DNA of 64,000 bases from Pseudomonas lactis (GCF_001439845.1 NZ_JYLO01000020.1:1-64000), one strand, 5' to 3'; shown: positions 36,445 through 45,915, counted from the first letter of the stretch. Numbers and translations: made by a program. Notes: generated by a model not told the origin, from the sequence alone.

Positions 36445-36879
36445 TTAACCCCCTGTCAGGGCGGGGCCGTAACCGTCAATAAACTCGGCGGGCATGCGCT
36501 TGGGCTTGCCGCTGGACAACTCAATGCACACGAAGGTTGTTTGCGCACGCAGTAGAGTCGCGCCGTCGCGGGGGCGTACCAGCTGGAAACGACGGGTCAT
36601 TTTCAGCCGTTGGTCCCAATCGACGATCCAGGTGGCCAGTTGTAACTCATCGCCCTCATAGCCTGCCGCCAAGTAGTCGATTTCATGGCGCACCACGGCC
36701 ATGGCGCGGTCCAGGCGGCGGTATTCGGTGAGGTCCAGCCCCAGGCGCTGGGAATGGCGCCAGGCGCAACGCTCCAGCCACGAGACATACACCGCATTAT
36801 TGGCGTGTCCCAGGCCGTCGATGTCTTCAGCCGCAACCTGCAGATCGATGATGAACGGCGTTGCCAAATCCCAGCTCAT
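36445..36879 (-). CDS. Acyl-CoA thioesterase, 4-hydroxybenzoyl-CoA thioesterase-like
   Basis: This is a 144-residue hot-dog protein that hydrolyses acyl-CoA or acyl-ACP thioesters. The catalytic segment DGLGHANNAVYVSWLE (residues 21-36) carries the Asp and the helix-start Asn pair of the YbgC/FcbC group. It has no signal peptide. It lies 38 bases from a hydrolase gene in the same orientation, with the TetR gene upstream, so the three may form one small unit. Confidence 0.88.
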   Translation of the reverse strand: MSWDLATPFIIDLQVAAEDIDGLGHANNAVYVSWLERCAWRHSQRLGLDLTEYRRLDRAMAVVRHEIDYLAAGYEGDELQLATWIVDWDQRLKMTRRFQLVRPRDGATLLRAQTTFVCIELSSGKPKRMPAEFIDGYGPALTGG

Positions 36880-36917
36880 GCCTTGCTCCAGTCGATTGAT
36901 GTCGGCGGGGCAGTGTA

Positions 36918-37751
36918 TCAGGCGCTCTGGCGCTCCTGTAGACGGCAGCCGGCCAATAGGGCGAGTACAGCGTCGATCACCTGCGGGTCGGCGAGCACTT
37001 TCTGGTGGCCGCCCTGCTCCAGGCGCAGCAGGCGGCTGTCGAACCAGGCTTCGTGAATGGCTTGAGCCGCCCTGACCGGAACGAAGGTGTCGTCTTCGGC
37101 GTGGACGATCAGGCCGGGAATGTTCATTTGGTAGTGGGCCACGTCCAGATGCTTGAGCGGCATGCCCATGCTCAACTCCACTTCTTGGATAAAGGCTGAG
37201 CGCGCCCGTGGCGGCAAGCCGACCATGCGGGTGAACCCGCGCAACACATCCAGAAAGCGCGACGGTGCGGCAATGCTGACCAATGCCTGTGTACGCAACC
37301 CCAACTGCACCGCCAGCATCGCACTGGCGCCGCCCATGGAGTGGCCGACCACCGCGTACAGCGGCGGCAGCTCGGCCGCCGCCTCAAGCATGGCGCGGGC
37401 AAACAGCAGCACATGGGCCTCACGCCCTGGCGAACGGCCGTGGGCGGGACCGTCCAGGGCAATTACCGAATAGCCGTTGTCGACCAACGCTGTGATCAAA
37501 CTGGCGAACTGAGTGGGCCGGCCTTCCCAGCCATGCATCAGCAGCACCGCCGGGCCATGCCCCCATCGCAACGCCGACAGGCCGAAACGCAGAGTGATGC
37601 GCTCCGATTGCGCCAACAACGGCAGCTCCCAGTCACGCGGCGGCAGATCGCGCGGGGTCATGAAGGTGCGACGCATCTTGCTGGCAACCGCATGCGGCGC
37701 AAGGCGCCCCACCGTGCCATTGAAACCACGAACCCAGGTCAATGCGCCCAT
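36918..37751 (-). CDS. Alpha/beta hydrolase
   Basis: This is a 277-residue alpha/beta-hydrolase with oxyanion HGWEGRP near 73-79, nucleophile elbow GHSMGG (Ser138), and a plausible acid/His pair late in the chain (EDDTFVP, GGHQKVL). It has no signal peptide. The gene is 15 bases from the TetR gene and co-oriented with it, so it probably shares its operator. Esterase or lipase activity on small acyl esters is likely; the substrate is unknown. Confidence 0.88.
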   Translation of the reverse strand: MGALTWVRGFNGTVGRLAPHAVASKMRRTFMTPRDLPPRDWELPLLAQSERITLRFGLSALRWGHGPAVLLMHGWEGRPTQFASLITALVDNGYSVIALDGPAHGRSPGREAHVLLFARAMLEAAAELPPLYAVVGHSMGGASAMLAVQLGLRTQALVSIAAPSRFLDVLRGFTRMVGLPPRARSAFIQEVELSMGMPLKHLDVAHYQMNIPGLIVHAEDDTFVPVRAAQAIHEAWFDSRLLRLEQGGHQKVLADPQVIDAVLALLAGCRLQERQSA

Positions 37752-37766
37752 CTTGCGTCCCCTTTT

Positions 37767-38306
37767 TCAGCGTACCGCCGACTTGGCCGCACGTATCACG
37801 CGATCCGATAACTCGCCCGGCCCCAGCGCCCGCGCCAGGGTCAGCCCCCCGACCATCAAGGCCATGTCCGCCAGGGCTTTGTCGATCTCTTCAGGGCTGC
37901 CGGCCAGTTGCGCAGCCATCAACTCGACGTGCTCGTTCAAGACCTCGCGAAATGCGTCCGGCAAGCGCCCCATCTCCCCCACTGTCGCGGGCAACGGGCA
38001 GGCCTGGGTCGTGGAGTCGCGGTGCTTGCGTGACAGATAAAACGCGGCGACCAAGGTGCGGCGCTCTTCGCCGGTCAGCTGTTCGTCCAAGTCATCGATG
38101 GAGGCGCGACGCTGCGCCAACAACTGGTTGAACGCTTCCAGCATCAGTGCGTCTTTGCTTTCAAAATGCGCGTAGAAGCCTCCTACCGTTAGCCCCGCCG
38201 CCCCCATCACTTCACCCACACTGGGCTCAGCCGGGCCACGCTGGATCAATGCCGCGCTGGCAGCCTGCAAAATACGTTCGCGGGTTTGCGCTTTTTTATC
38301 GCTCAT
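37767..38306 (-). CDS. TetR-family repressor
   Basis: This 179-residue protein has an N-terminal TetR helix-turn-helix (RERILQAASAALIQRG, then VGEVMGAAGLTVGGFYAHF, residues 8-48) and a helical ligand-binding domain. It precedes the hydrolase and thioesterase genes. A perfect 9-bp inverted repeat just upstream of the start is a natural autoregulatory operator. Confidence 0.9.
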   Translation of the reverse strand: MSDKKAQTRERILQAASAALIQRGPAEPSVGEVMGAAGLTVGGFYAHFESKDALMLEAFNQLLAQRRASIDDLDEQLTGEERRTLVAAFYLSRKHRDSTTQACPLPATVGEMGRLPDAFREVLNEHVELMAAQLAGSPEEIDKALADMALMVGGLTLARALGPGELSDRVIRAAKSAVR

Positions 38307-38331
38307 CGAAGCCTCCGTCGTTCATGGGTTG

Positions 38332-38354
38332 AATATTATTACCATAATAATATT
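38332..38354. promoter_or_regulatory. Candidate TetR operator
   Basis: AATATTATT and AATAATATT form perfect 9-bp arms around a 5-base spacer, 26 bases upstream of the TetR start. It is an AT-only palindrome in GC-rich DNA. Confidence 0.65.
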
Positions 38355-38435
38355 TGGCAAGCGACAAGCACGACCGCCGGTCAGTACAGAAAAATGGGAA
38401 TAAAGGAGGGAATTGGCCAAACGCCAGACAAACAA

Positions 38436-38464
38436 AAGGGCCATTCAATAATTGAATGACCCTT
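38436..38464 (-). terminator. Terminator of the Ala/Glu tRNA array
   Basis: The stem AAGGGCCATTCAAT / ATTGAATGACCCTT has one mismatch. It lies 26 bases after the last tRNA-Glu on the minus strand. Confidence 0.65.
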
Positions 38465-38489
38465 AAAAATCCCGCAGAGCGGGTAATCG

Positions 38490-38565
38490 TGGCGTCCCCT
38501 AGGGGACTCGAACCCCTGTTACCGCCGTGAAAGGGCGGTGTCCTAGGCCACTAGACGAAGGGGAC
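38490..38565 (-). tRNA. tRNA-Glu (TTC), copy 2
   Basis: 76 nt with encoded CCA and anticodon arm CCGCC-CTTTCAC-GGCGG. It is the last tRNA of the leftward array. Confidence 0.96.
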
Positions 38566-38646
38566 ACAAACCTTCTATACAACAGATCAGCGCTGAGAAC
38601 TGATCGATTCAAGGACGGTGTGGCCGGAACCTTGAACCTGTAAAAT

Positions 38647-38722
<76 letters not shown>

Positions 38723-38772
38723 GGATTTTTCGTCTCGCGACGCAGCAGACCTTTCGAGCTGCTTGTTGAAAC

Positions 38773-38848
38773 TGGCGTCCCCTAGGGGACTCGAACCCCT
38801 GTTACCGCCGTGAAAGGGCGGTGTCCTAGGCCACTAGACGAAGGGGAC
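38773..38848 (-). tRNA. tRNA-Glu (TTC), copy 1
   Basis: 76 nt with encoded CCA. It is the same sequence as the copy at 38490, and the spacer next to it is also nearly repeated. Confidence 0.96.
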
Positions 38849-38927
38849 AAAACCTTCTGTACATCTGATCAGAGCTGAGACCTGATCAATTCAAGGACGG
38901 TGTGGCCGGAACCTTGAACCTGTAAAT

Positions 38928-39003
<76 letters not shown>

Positions 39004-39024
39004 TCATCGGTGAGGACGGGGCGA

Positions 39025-39053
39025 ATCTTAATGGCGGTTTGGAAACGTGTCAA
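39025..39053 (-). promoter_or_regulatory. Strong sigma-70 promoter of the Ala/Glu tRNA array
   Basis: On the minus strand a consensus TTGACA and TAAGAT are 17 bp apart, with a CG-rich discriminator and an AT-rich stretch upstream of the -35 (39054-39085) resembling an UP element. Confidence 0.85.
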
Positions 39054-39107
39054 ATTTATTTTCAACAATTTCCAAAATTTTTTGCCGGGATAACAATCAC
39101 TTACCGA

Positions 39108-39135
39108 CGAAACCCCGGAAAACCGGGGTTTCGTG
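39108..39135 (-). terminator. Hairpin after gltX
   Basis: GAAACCCCGG / CCGGGGTTTC around AAAA lies 16 bases after the gltX stop. The T-run is weak, so this is a probable rather than certain terminator. Confidence 0.6.
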
Positions 39136-39150
39136 CCGCAAGCGGCCTGC

Positions 39151-40632
39151 TTAAGCGATAGCGCCCAGCAGCTTTTCCCATTCCTTGTTTTCTTTCTTCG
39201 ACACACCACCAAGCAAATCAAGGGCTTGGCGCAGGCGGAAACGGGTCAGGTCCGGGCCGAGGATTTCCATCGCATCAAGCACCGACACCGAACTGGCCTG
39301 CCCGGTGATTGCGGCAAACATCAGCGGCATGGCATCGCGCAGTTTCAGTTCAAGGGATTCCACCACCGCCTGGATGGTCGCCGTGATTGCATCTTTCTCC
39401 CACTGACGCAGGCTTTCAAGCTTCCACAGAATCAACTGCATCAGTTGGCGAACCTGGTCACCGGAAAGCTTCTTGGACTCGAACAGCTTGGGATCAGGAT
39501 TCACGCCACCGGCAAAGAAGAAATTGGCCAAGGGTGCGACCTGGCTGAAGGTCTCTACCCTGCCCTGCACCAGCGGCGCGATCTTCATCATGTACTCGGG
39601 GTTCAACGCCCACTGCTGCACGCGGCTGGCGAACTCTTGCACCGGCAGGTCACGCAGCCACTGGCCGTTGAGCCACGAGAGTTTCTCGATATCGAAGATC
39701 GGCCCGCCGAGGGAGACGCGGGACAGGTCGAAGTTGTCGACCATTTCCTGCAGCGAGAACTTCTCGCGCTCATCCGGCATCGACCAGCCCATGCGGCCCA
39801 GGTAGTTGAGCATCGCCTCGGGCATGAAGCCCATGCGCTCGTAGAACGTCACCGACGTGGGGTTCTTGCGCTTGGACAGCTTGCTCTTGTCCGGGTTACG
39901 CAGCAGCGGCATGTAGCACAGTTGCGGTTGCTCCCAGCCGAAGTATTCGTACAGCAGAATGAGTTTCGGTGCCGATGGCAGCCACTCTTCGCCACGCAGC
40001 ACATGGGTGATGCCCATCAGGTGGTCATCGACCACGTTGGCCAGGAAGTACGTCGGCAAGCCGTCGGTCTTCATCAGCACCTGCATGTCCATGCGGTCCC
40101 ACGGGATCTCGACGTCACCGCGCAGCATGTCCGGCACCACGCACACGCCTTCGCTTGGCACCTTCATACGGATGACGTGGGGCTCACCAGCCGCCAGGCG
40201 CGCAGCCACTTCTTCCTTGGACAACAGCAACGCACGGCCATCGTAGCGCGGGGTCTCGCCACGGGCCTGTTGCTCGGCGCGCATCTGGTCCAGCTCTTCG
40301 GCGGTGCAGAAGCACGGGAAGGCATGGCCCATATCGACCAGTTGCTGGGTGTACTGCTTGTAGATGTCGCTGCGCTCGCTCTGGCGATACGGACCGTGAG
40401 GGCCGCCCACGTCCGGGCCTTCAGCCCAGGTAATGCCCAACCAGCGCAGGGCATCGAAAATCTGCTGTTCGGACTCACGGGTGGAGCGCAGTTGATCGGT
40501 GTCTTCGATCCGCAGGATGAACTCACCGCCATGCTGCTTGGCAAAGCAGTAGTTGAACAGGGCGATGTAAGCAGTACCGACGTGGGGATCCCCAGTAGGC
40601 GATGGCGCAATGCGCGTGCGGACGGTGGTCAT
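39151..40632 (-). CDS. gltX: Glutamyl-tRNA synthetase
   Basis: It charges tRNA-Glu. The 493-residue class I synthetase has the HIGH-type HVGT at 17-20 and the KMSKS-type KLSKRKN in the second half. The ATG at 40632 (MTTVRTRIAPSPTG) is the family start; the longer frame runs into a REP-like repeat. It sits just upstream of the array that includes two tRNA-Glu genes, but with its own terminator. Confidence 0.97.
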   Translation of the reverse strand: MTTVRTRIAPSPTGDPHVGTAYIALFNYCFAKQHGGEFILRIEDTDQLRSTRESEQQIFDALRWLGITWAEGPDVGGPHGPYRQSERSDIYKQYTQQLVDMGHAFPCFCTAEELDQMRAEQQARGETPRYDGRALLLSKEEVAARLAAGEPHVIRMKVPSEGVCVVPDMLRGDVEIPWDRMDMQVLMKTDGLPTYFLANVVDDHLMGITHVLRGEEWLPSAPKLILLYEYFGWEQPQLCYMPLLRNPDKSKLSKRKNPTSVTFYERMGFMPEAMLNYLGRMGWSMPDEREKFSLQEMVDNFDLSRVSLGGPIFDIEKLSWLNGQWLRDLPVQEFASRVQQWALNPEYMMKIAPLVQGRVETFSQVAPLANFFFAGGVNPDPKLFESKKLSGDQVRQLMQLILWKLESLRQWEKDAITATIQAVVESLELKLRDAMPLMFAAITGQASSVSVLDAMEILGPDLTRFRLRQALDLLGGVSKKENKEWEKLLGAIA

Positions 40633-40721
40633 GGCAGGTCTCGAATGGGCGATATAACTGAAAATTGAAACAAGGGGCGAATGGTAACAGCCTGGGGGAT
40701 ATCTGGAAAACCGAGGCGCGG

Positions 40722-40800
40722 CCATCGCAGGCAAGCCAGCTCCCACATTTTGACCGCGCTCACAGATCAATGTGGGAGCCGGGCTTGCCCGCGATGAGGC
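40722..40800. repeat. REP-like doublet, family B, arms outward
   Basis: ATCGCAGGCAAGCCAGCTCC and an inverted GTGGGAGCCGGGCTTGCCCG lie between uvrB and gltX. Confidence 0.75.
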
Positions 40801-40818
40801 CAGCCCAATCAACGCAAA

Positions 40819-42834
40819 TCAAACAGCCAACAGCCGCTCACGCAACTTGCCAATCTCATCGCGCGTCTGCGCCGCCGCTTCAAACTCCAGATCCCGCGCC
40901 AACTGGTACATCTTCTCTTCCAGCTGTCGAATCCGTTTGGTGATCTCACTCGGTGAGCGCAGTTCGTTCTCGTACTTGGCGCTCTCCTCGGCGGCCTTGG
41001 CCATGCCCTTGCGCTTCTTGCTGCGCGAGCCGGGCACGGTGGCGCCTTCCATGATGTCGGCCACGTCCTTGAACACGCCCTTGGGGGTGATGCCGTGTTC
41101 CAGGTTGAACGCGATCTGCTTGTCGCGACGACGCTGGGTCTCGCCAATCGCACGCTCCATGGAACCGGTGATGCGGTCCGCATACAGGATCGCCCGCCCA
41201 TTGAGGTTACGCGCCGCTCGGCCGATGGTCTGGATCAGCGAGCGTTCGGAGCGCAGGAAGCCCTCCTTGTCCGCATCCAGGATCGCCACCAGCGACACTT
41301 CCGGCATGTCCAGGCCTTCGCGCAGCAGGTTGATCCCCACCAGCACATCGAAGGTGCCCAGGCGCAGGTCTCGGATGATTTCCACGCGCTCCACGGTGTC
41401 GATGTCCGAGTGCAGGTAACGCACGCGCACGCCGTGGTCGGCCAGGTAATCAGTCAAGTCTTCGGACATGCGCTTGGTCAGGGTGGTGACCAGCACCCGC
41501 TCTTCCAGGGCCACGCGCTTGTTGATCTCCGAGAGCAAGTCGTCGACCTGGGTCAGCGCCGGGCGAATTTCGATTTCCGGGTCCACCAGGCCAGTGGGTC
41601 GCACCAGTTGCTCGATAACGCGGCCCGCGTGCTCGGCTTCATAGTTGCCGGGCGTAGCGGAGACGAAGATGGTCTGCGGGCTGATGGCTTCCCACTCGTC
41701 AAAGCGCATGGGCCGGTTGTCCAGCGCCGACGGCAGGCGGAAACCGTACTCCACCAGGGTTTCCTTGCGCGAACGGTCACCCTTATACATGGCGCCCACC
41801 TGCGGCACGCTGACGTGGGATTCGTCGATCACCAGCAAGGCGTCCGGCGGCAGGTAGTCATAGAGCGTCGGTGGCGGCGCCCCGGAGTCGCGGCCCGACA
41901 GGTAGCGCGAGTAGTTTTCGATGCCGTTGCAGTAGCCCAGCTCCAGGATCATCTCCAGGTCGAAGCGGGTGCGTTGTTCCAGGCGCTGGGCTTCCACCAA
42001 CTTGTTGTTGGAACGCAGGTATTCCAGACGCTCGGCCAATTCGACCTTGATACCCTCGATGGCGCCCATCAGGGTTTCGCGCGGGGTCACGTAGTGGCTT
42101 TTGGGGTAGAAGGTGAAGCGTGGCAGCTTGCGGATCACCTCACCGGTCAACGGGTCGAAGGCTGACAGGCTTTCGACCTCATCATCGAACAGTTCGATAC
42201 GGATGGCTTCCAGGTCGGATTCCGCCGGGTAGATGTCGATAACATCGCCGCGCACCCGGAAGGTGGCGCGGGCAAAATCCATGTCGTTACGGGTGTACTG
42301 CAGGCTCGCCAGGCGACGCAACAGTTCGCGCTGGTCGAGTTTGTCGCCACGGTCGACGTGCAACACCATCTTCAAATAGGTTTCCGGGCTGCCCAAGCCA
42401 TAGATGCACGACACCGTGGTAACGATGATCGCATCCTTGCGCTCCAGCAGGGCCTTGGTGGCCGAGAGGCGCATCTGCTCGATGTGGTCGTTGATCGACG
42501 CATCCTTCTCGATAAAGGTATCGGAGGACGGCACATAGGCTTCGGGCTGATAGTAGTCGTAGTAGGAAACGAAATACTCCACCGCGTTGTTCGGGAAGAA
42601 CGCCTTGAACTCGCCATAGAGCTGCGCCGCCAGGGTCTTGTTCGGCGCCAGCACCAGGGTTGGGCGGTTGGTCTGGGCGATCACGTTGGCGATGCTAAAG
42701 GTCTTGCCGGAACCGGTCACCCCAAGCAGCGTCTGGTGCGCCAGGCCGGCTTCGATGCCTTCGACCATCTGACGAATGGCTTCCGGTTGGTCGCCGGCGG
42801 GTTCAAAACGGGTAACGAGCTGGAAATCCGACAT
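40819..42834 (-). CDS. uvrB: Excinuclease ABC subunit B
   Basis: This is the damage-verifying helicase-like subunit of nucleotide excision repair. The 671 residues show Walker A GVTGSGKT (38-45), the beta-hairpin region YYDYYQPEAYVPSSDT, DEAD-like DESH, helicase motif VI QTIGRAARN, and the C-terminal UVR motif that binds UvrC. I see no CTG-N10-CAG LexA-like box upstream, so SOS control is not evident here. Confidence 0.97.
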   Translation of the reverse strand: MSDFQLVTRFEPAGDQPEAIRQMVEGIEAGLAHQTLLGVTGSGKTFSIANVIAQTNRPTLVLAPNKTLAAQLYGEFKAFFPNNAVEYFVSYYDYYQPEAYVPSSDTFIEKDASINDHIEQMRLSATKALLERKDAIIVTTVSCIYGLGSPETYLKMVLHVDRGDKLDQRELLRRLASLQYTRNDMDFARATFRVRGDVIDIYPAESDLEAIRIELFDDEVESLSAFDPLTGEVIRKLPRFTFYPKSHYVTPRETLMGAIEGIKVELAERLEYLRSNNKLVEAQRLEQRTRFDLEMILELGYCNGIENYSRYLSGRDSGAPPPTLYDYLPPDALLVIDESHVSVPQVGAMYKGDRSRKETLVEYGFRLPSALDNRPMRFDEWEAISPQTIFVSATPGNYEAEHAGRVIEQLVRPTGLVDPEIEIRPALTQVDDLLSEINKRVALEERVLVTTLTKRMSEDLTDYLADHGVRVRYLHSDIDTVERVEIIRDLRLGTFDVLVGINLLREGLDMPEVSLVAILDADKEGFLRSERSLIQTIGRAARNLNGRAILYADRITGSMERAIGETQRRRDKQIAFNLEHGITPKGVFKDVADIMEGATVPGSRSKKRKGMAKAAEESAKYENELRSPSEITKRIRQLEEKMYQLARDLEFEAAAQTRDEIGKLRERLLAV

Positions 42835-43177
42835 AACGTACCTCGTGAAGTCACCCCAGACTCGACACCGCCAGGGACGAAATAGCTCAGCAACCCGCGA
42901 ATAATCATCGCAGGTTGCAGGAAAAAACCATGATAGCTGTAGAAGTGGTGTCGAATGTGACGGGTTTCAAGGCCGTCGTCCTACACGACCTTTCTCGCCA
43001 ATGTGGCAATAAGACTAACGGTCAGCAAATAAACCGAAAAACATGGCCGAAAAGCCGTTTCCGTTGTCGCTCTCAGCCGTGATGGCCTCTATACTAGCTC
43101 CCCGTTTGTGCACCGCTCTAGTGCATTCGGCTGGAGCGCGACACGTCCCTCCTACCCCCCATAGAGCTGCCGCAAAA
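42835..43177. other. Divergent control region of uvrB and the aminotransferase
   Basis: About 340 bases hold the promoters of both genes. TATACT at 43090-43095 is the best -10 for the aminotransferase, with a poor match upstream at 20-bp spacing (TTGTCG), giving a leader of about 75 bases. No coding frame is credible here; the ATG at 43043 in frame with the aminotransferase is upstream of this -10. Confidence 0.5.
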
Positions 43178-44374
43178 ATGAGCCTGTTCTCCGCTGTCGA
43201 AATGGCACCACGCGATCCAATCCTGGGCCTCAACGAAGCATTCAACGCCGATACACGAACCACCAAGGTGAACCTTGGCGTGGGCGTTTACTGCAACGAG
43301 GAGGGGAAGATTCCACTCTTGCGTGCCGTTGCCGAAGCGGAAGCCATTCGTGTGGCGCAACATGCCGCCCGTGGCTACTTGCCGATCGACGGCATCGTGG
43401 CGTACGACCAGGCCGTGCAAAAGCTGCTGTTTGGCGCTGAGTCGCCGCTGTTGAGCGAAGGCCGTGTGATTACCGCCCAGGCCGTGGGCGGCACGGGCGC
43501 GCTGAAAATCGGCGCCGACTTCCTCAAGCAACTGCTGCCCAACGCCGTCGTCGCCATCAGCGACCCGAGCTGGGAAAACCACCAGGCGCTGTTTGAAAAA
43601 GCCGGTTTCCCGGTACAAACCTACCGCTACTACCACGCCGCCACTCACGACGTGAACCGTGCCGGCCTGCTCGAGGACCTCAACGCCCTGCCGCCACAGT
43701 CCATCGTGGTGCTGCACGCCTGCTGCCATAACCCCACCGGCGTCGACCTCAGCCCGGCCGACTGGCAAGACGTGCTGGACGTGGTCAAGGCCAAGAACCT
43801 GGTGCCGTTCCTCGACATGGCCTACCAGGGCTTCGGCGACGGCATCCACGAAGACGCCGCCGCGGTGCGCCTGTTCGCGGAATCGGGCCTGACCTTCTTT
43901 GTGTCCAGCTCGTTCTCCAAGTCGTTCTCGCTGTATGGCGAACGCGTAGGCGCGCTGTCGATCGTCAGCGAGTCCAAGGAAGAAAGCGCGCGCATCCTGT
44001 CCCAGGTCAAGCGTGTGATCCGCACCAACTACTCCAACCCGCCGACCCACGGCGCAGCCATCGTTGCCGCCGTGTTGAACAACCCTGAGCTGCGCGCCCA
44101 GTGGGAAGCCGAGCTGGCCGAGATGCGCCTGCGCATTCGCGGTATGCGCGAGCAGATGGTGGCCGAACTGGCCAAGGCTGCGCCAGGCCATGACTTCAGC
44201 TTCGTCGGTCGCCAGCGTGGGATGTTCTCCTATTCCGGCCTGACTGTGGAACAAGTCACCCGCCTGCGCACCGAGTTCGGTATCTACGCACTCGATACCG
44301 GGCGTATCTGTGTGGCAGCGCTGAACCAATCGAACATTGGTGCAGTGACCAAGGCGATTGTCCAGGTGCTGTAA
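43178..44374 (+). CDS. Aromatic/aspartate aminotransferase
   Basis: This is a class I PLP enzyme that exchanges amino groups between aromatic or acidic amino acids and 2-oxoglutarate. The 398 residues start MSLFSAVEMAPRDPIL as in AspC/TyrB. The PLP lysine is Lys248 (SSSFSKSFSLYGERVG), CHNPTG lies at 183-188, and the substrate-binding Arg segment is in the C-terminal domain. The longer ATG at 43043 lies before the likely -10 and is rejected. Whether aspartate or aromatic substrates are preferred is not decided by the sequence; tyrB or phhC-like naming is possible. Confidence 0.93.
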   Translation: MSLFSAVEMAPRDPILGLNEAFNADTRTTKVNLGVGVYCNEEGKIPLLRAVAEAEAIRVAQHAARGYLPIDGIVAYDQAVQKLLFGAESPLLSEGRVITAQAVGGTGALKIGADFLKQLLPNAVVAISDPSWENHQALFEKAGFPVQTYRYYHAATHDVNRAGLLEDLNALPPQSIVVLHACCHNPTGVDLSPADWQDVLDVVKAKNLVPFLDMAYQGFGDGIHEDAAAVRLFAESGLTFFVSSSFSKSFSLYGERVGALSIVSESKEESARILSQVKRVIRTNYSNPPTHGAAIVAAVLNNPELRAQWEAELAEMRLRIRGMREQMVAELAKAAPGHDFSFVGRQRGMFSYSGLTVEQVTRLRTEFGIYALDTGRICVAALNQSNIGAVTKAIVQVL

Positions 44375-44392
44375 ACGGGCAAACGTTATACG

Positions 44393-44423
44393 AAGGGGGA
44401 AGCCAATGGCTTCCCCCTTTTTA
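44393..44423 (+). terminator. Aminotransferase terminator
   Basis: The stem AAGGGGGAAGCC / GGCTTCCCCCTTT around AAT, then TT, is a strong intrinsic terminator 18 bases after the stop. Confidence 0.85.
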
Positions 44424-44475
44424 TTGGCGAACACACTAGACTGAACACCGACTGCCCCCTTGCTGTGAGAGCTTT

Positions 44476-44685
44476 ATGAGAAACGACGACCTGGACCTGC
44501 GCGCCGACCGCGACGAATTGCATGACTACGCCCCACGCGCACCGCAAGCCAAGCGCCAGAAGAGCCTGGTGCTGCAAGTGGCGTTGGGAGTATTCCTCGG
44601 TGGGCTGGCGTTATGGCTGGTACAACTAGGCGCGACGGCAATCATGGCCAAACTGGCCATGGGCACCCTGCAATTTGGCGGCTGA
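44476..44685 (+). CDS. Small conserved-looking membrane protein, 69 aa
   Basis: I cannot assign it. The N-terminal 34 residues are charged (DDLDLRADRDELHDYAPRAP, then KRQK). One hydrophobic helix (about residues 36-58, VLQVALGVFLGGLALWLVQLG) is flanked by basic KRQK, predicting a single-pass inner-membrane protein with the N-terminus inside. The gene follows the aminotransferase terminator, so it should have its own promoter. Confidence 0.7.
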   Translation: MRNDDLDLRADRDELHDYAPRAPQAKRQKSLVLQVALGVFLGGLALWLVQLGATAIMAKLAMGTLQFGG

Positions 44686-44696
44686 TGTAGGACACC

Positions 44697-44785
44697 TGTG
44701 GGAGGTGGCTTGCCTGCGATAGCGGCGGTTCAGTTAAAGATTCATTGACTGACACACCGCTATCGCAGGCAAGCCAGCTCCCACA
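44697..44785. repeat. REP-like doublet, family B
   Basis: GTGGGAGGTGGCTTGCCTGC and an inverted GCAGGCAAGCCAGCTCCCAC surround about 45 bases downstream of the convergent small membrane protein and LysR genes. Confidence 0.8.
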
Positions 44786-44791
44786 TTTGAT

Positions 44792-45664
44792 CTAGGGTGC
44801 TGGCAGAGTGCGTTCTTCCAGCAGTTTTACGAAACTGTTCAAACTCTGCGACACCGTGCCCCGCCGCCAGATCAGCCAGGTATTCAAGATACGGAACGTG
44901 TCGGGCAGCGGCCACACACTCACCGCCGCACACCCCGGCATACTCTCCAGCATGCTGCGTGGCATCAGCGCCAGCCCTGCCCCGGCGCTGACACAGGCCA
45001 ACATGCCGTGGTACGACTCGATCTCGAAGATCCTGCCCGGCACCGCGCCATCCTGTGAGAACCAGCGTTCGAAGTGATGCCGGTACGAGCAGTTGGAGCG
45101 AAACGTATAGATGTTCTCGCCATTCACATCCTGGCCACGGGTGATTGGCGCGTGATGCAGTGGCGCAATCACCACCATCTCCTCCTCAAACACCGCCACG
45201 CCTTCCAGCGTGGAATGCAGCACCGGCCCATCGACAAAGGCCGCCGTCAGCCGGCCCGACAGCACGCCTTCGATCATGGTGCCCGAGGGGCCGGTGCTCA
45301 GGTCCAGCTCGACCTTGGTGTATTGCTGGTTATACGCCGCCAGTAACGCCGGAATACGCACGGCCGCCGTGCTCTCCAGCGAGCCCAGGGCAAACGCGCC
45401 CTGGGGCTCCTCCCCCGCCACCGTGGCGCGGGCTTCTTGCACCAAATCAAGAATGCGCCGTGTATAGCCGAGGAAGTTCCACCCGGCCGGCGACAGGCGC
45501 AGGCGGCTTTTCTCGCGGATAAACAATTCCACGCCCAGGTCCTGCTCCAGTTGTTTGATGCGCGTGGTGAGGTTCGATGGCACGCGATGAATCAACTGCG
45601 CGGCGGCGCTGATGCTGCCTTGCTCGGCAACGGCCTTGAAGATTTCCAGTTGCACCAGATCCAA
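44792..45664 (-). CDS. ptrR: LysR-family regulator, PtrR/YneJ-like
   Basis: The 290-residue protein closely follows E. coli PtrR, with DLVQLEIFKAVAEQGSIS and HRVPSNLTTRIKQLE in the N-terminal helix-turn-helix. The start is a TTG at 45664, because GGAG lies 6 bases before it and the family begins M-DLxQLE; a TTG at 45676 is in frame but lacks this site. It is divergent from the succinate-semialdehyde dehydrogenase gene, as ptrR is next to sad in E. coli, so regulation of that gene is likely. Confidence 0.85.
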   Translation of the reverse strand: MDLVQLEIFKAVAEQGSISAAAQLIHRVPSNLTTRIKQLEQDLGVELFIREKSRLRLSPAGWNFLGYTRRILDLVQEARATVAGEEPQGAFALGSLESTAAVRIPALLAAYNQQYTKVELDLSTGPSGTMIEGVLSGRLTAAFVDGPVLHSTLEGVAVFEEEMVVIAPLHHAPITRGQDVNGENIYTFRSNCSYRHHFERWFSQDGAVPGRIFEIESYHGMLACVSAGAGLALMPRSMLESMPGCAAVSVWPLPDTFRILNTWLIWRRGTVSQSLNSFVKLLEERTLPAP

Positions 45665-45686
45665 GTCATTCTCCAATCATGTACAT

Positions 45687-45803
45687 GGTTCCCACGCTCT
45701 GCGTGGGAACGCTGCCTCGGACGCTCCGCGTCCAATCGTTGGCTCACAGCTCGTTGACGCGGAGCGTCAAAGGATGCATTCCCACGCAGAGCGTGGGGAC
45801 GAG
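45687..45803. repeat. REP-like doublet, family C
   Basis: GGTTCCCACGCTCTGCGTGG and inverted partner, with inner GGACGCTCCGCGTCC / GACGCGGAGCGTC, lie in the divergent ptrR-sad gap. Its arms match those at 25617-25729. Confidence 0.8.
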
Positions 45804-45915
45804 CTTAGGCCAAACATTCTCGTAATGAGAATATATTGCTTAATATTATTCAGTTTCCAGAAAACATACAGCCCCGTACGCTGGCCCCATTCCACTCATT
45901 CAGCCGGACGGTGCC

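Noticed and set aside
42835..42960. LexA box upstream of uvrB
   Set aside because: No CTG-N10-CAG or close variant could be found by eye on either strand.
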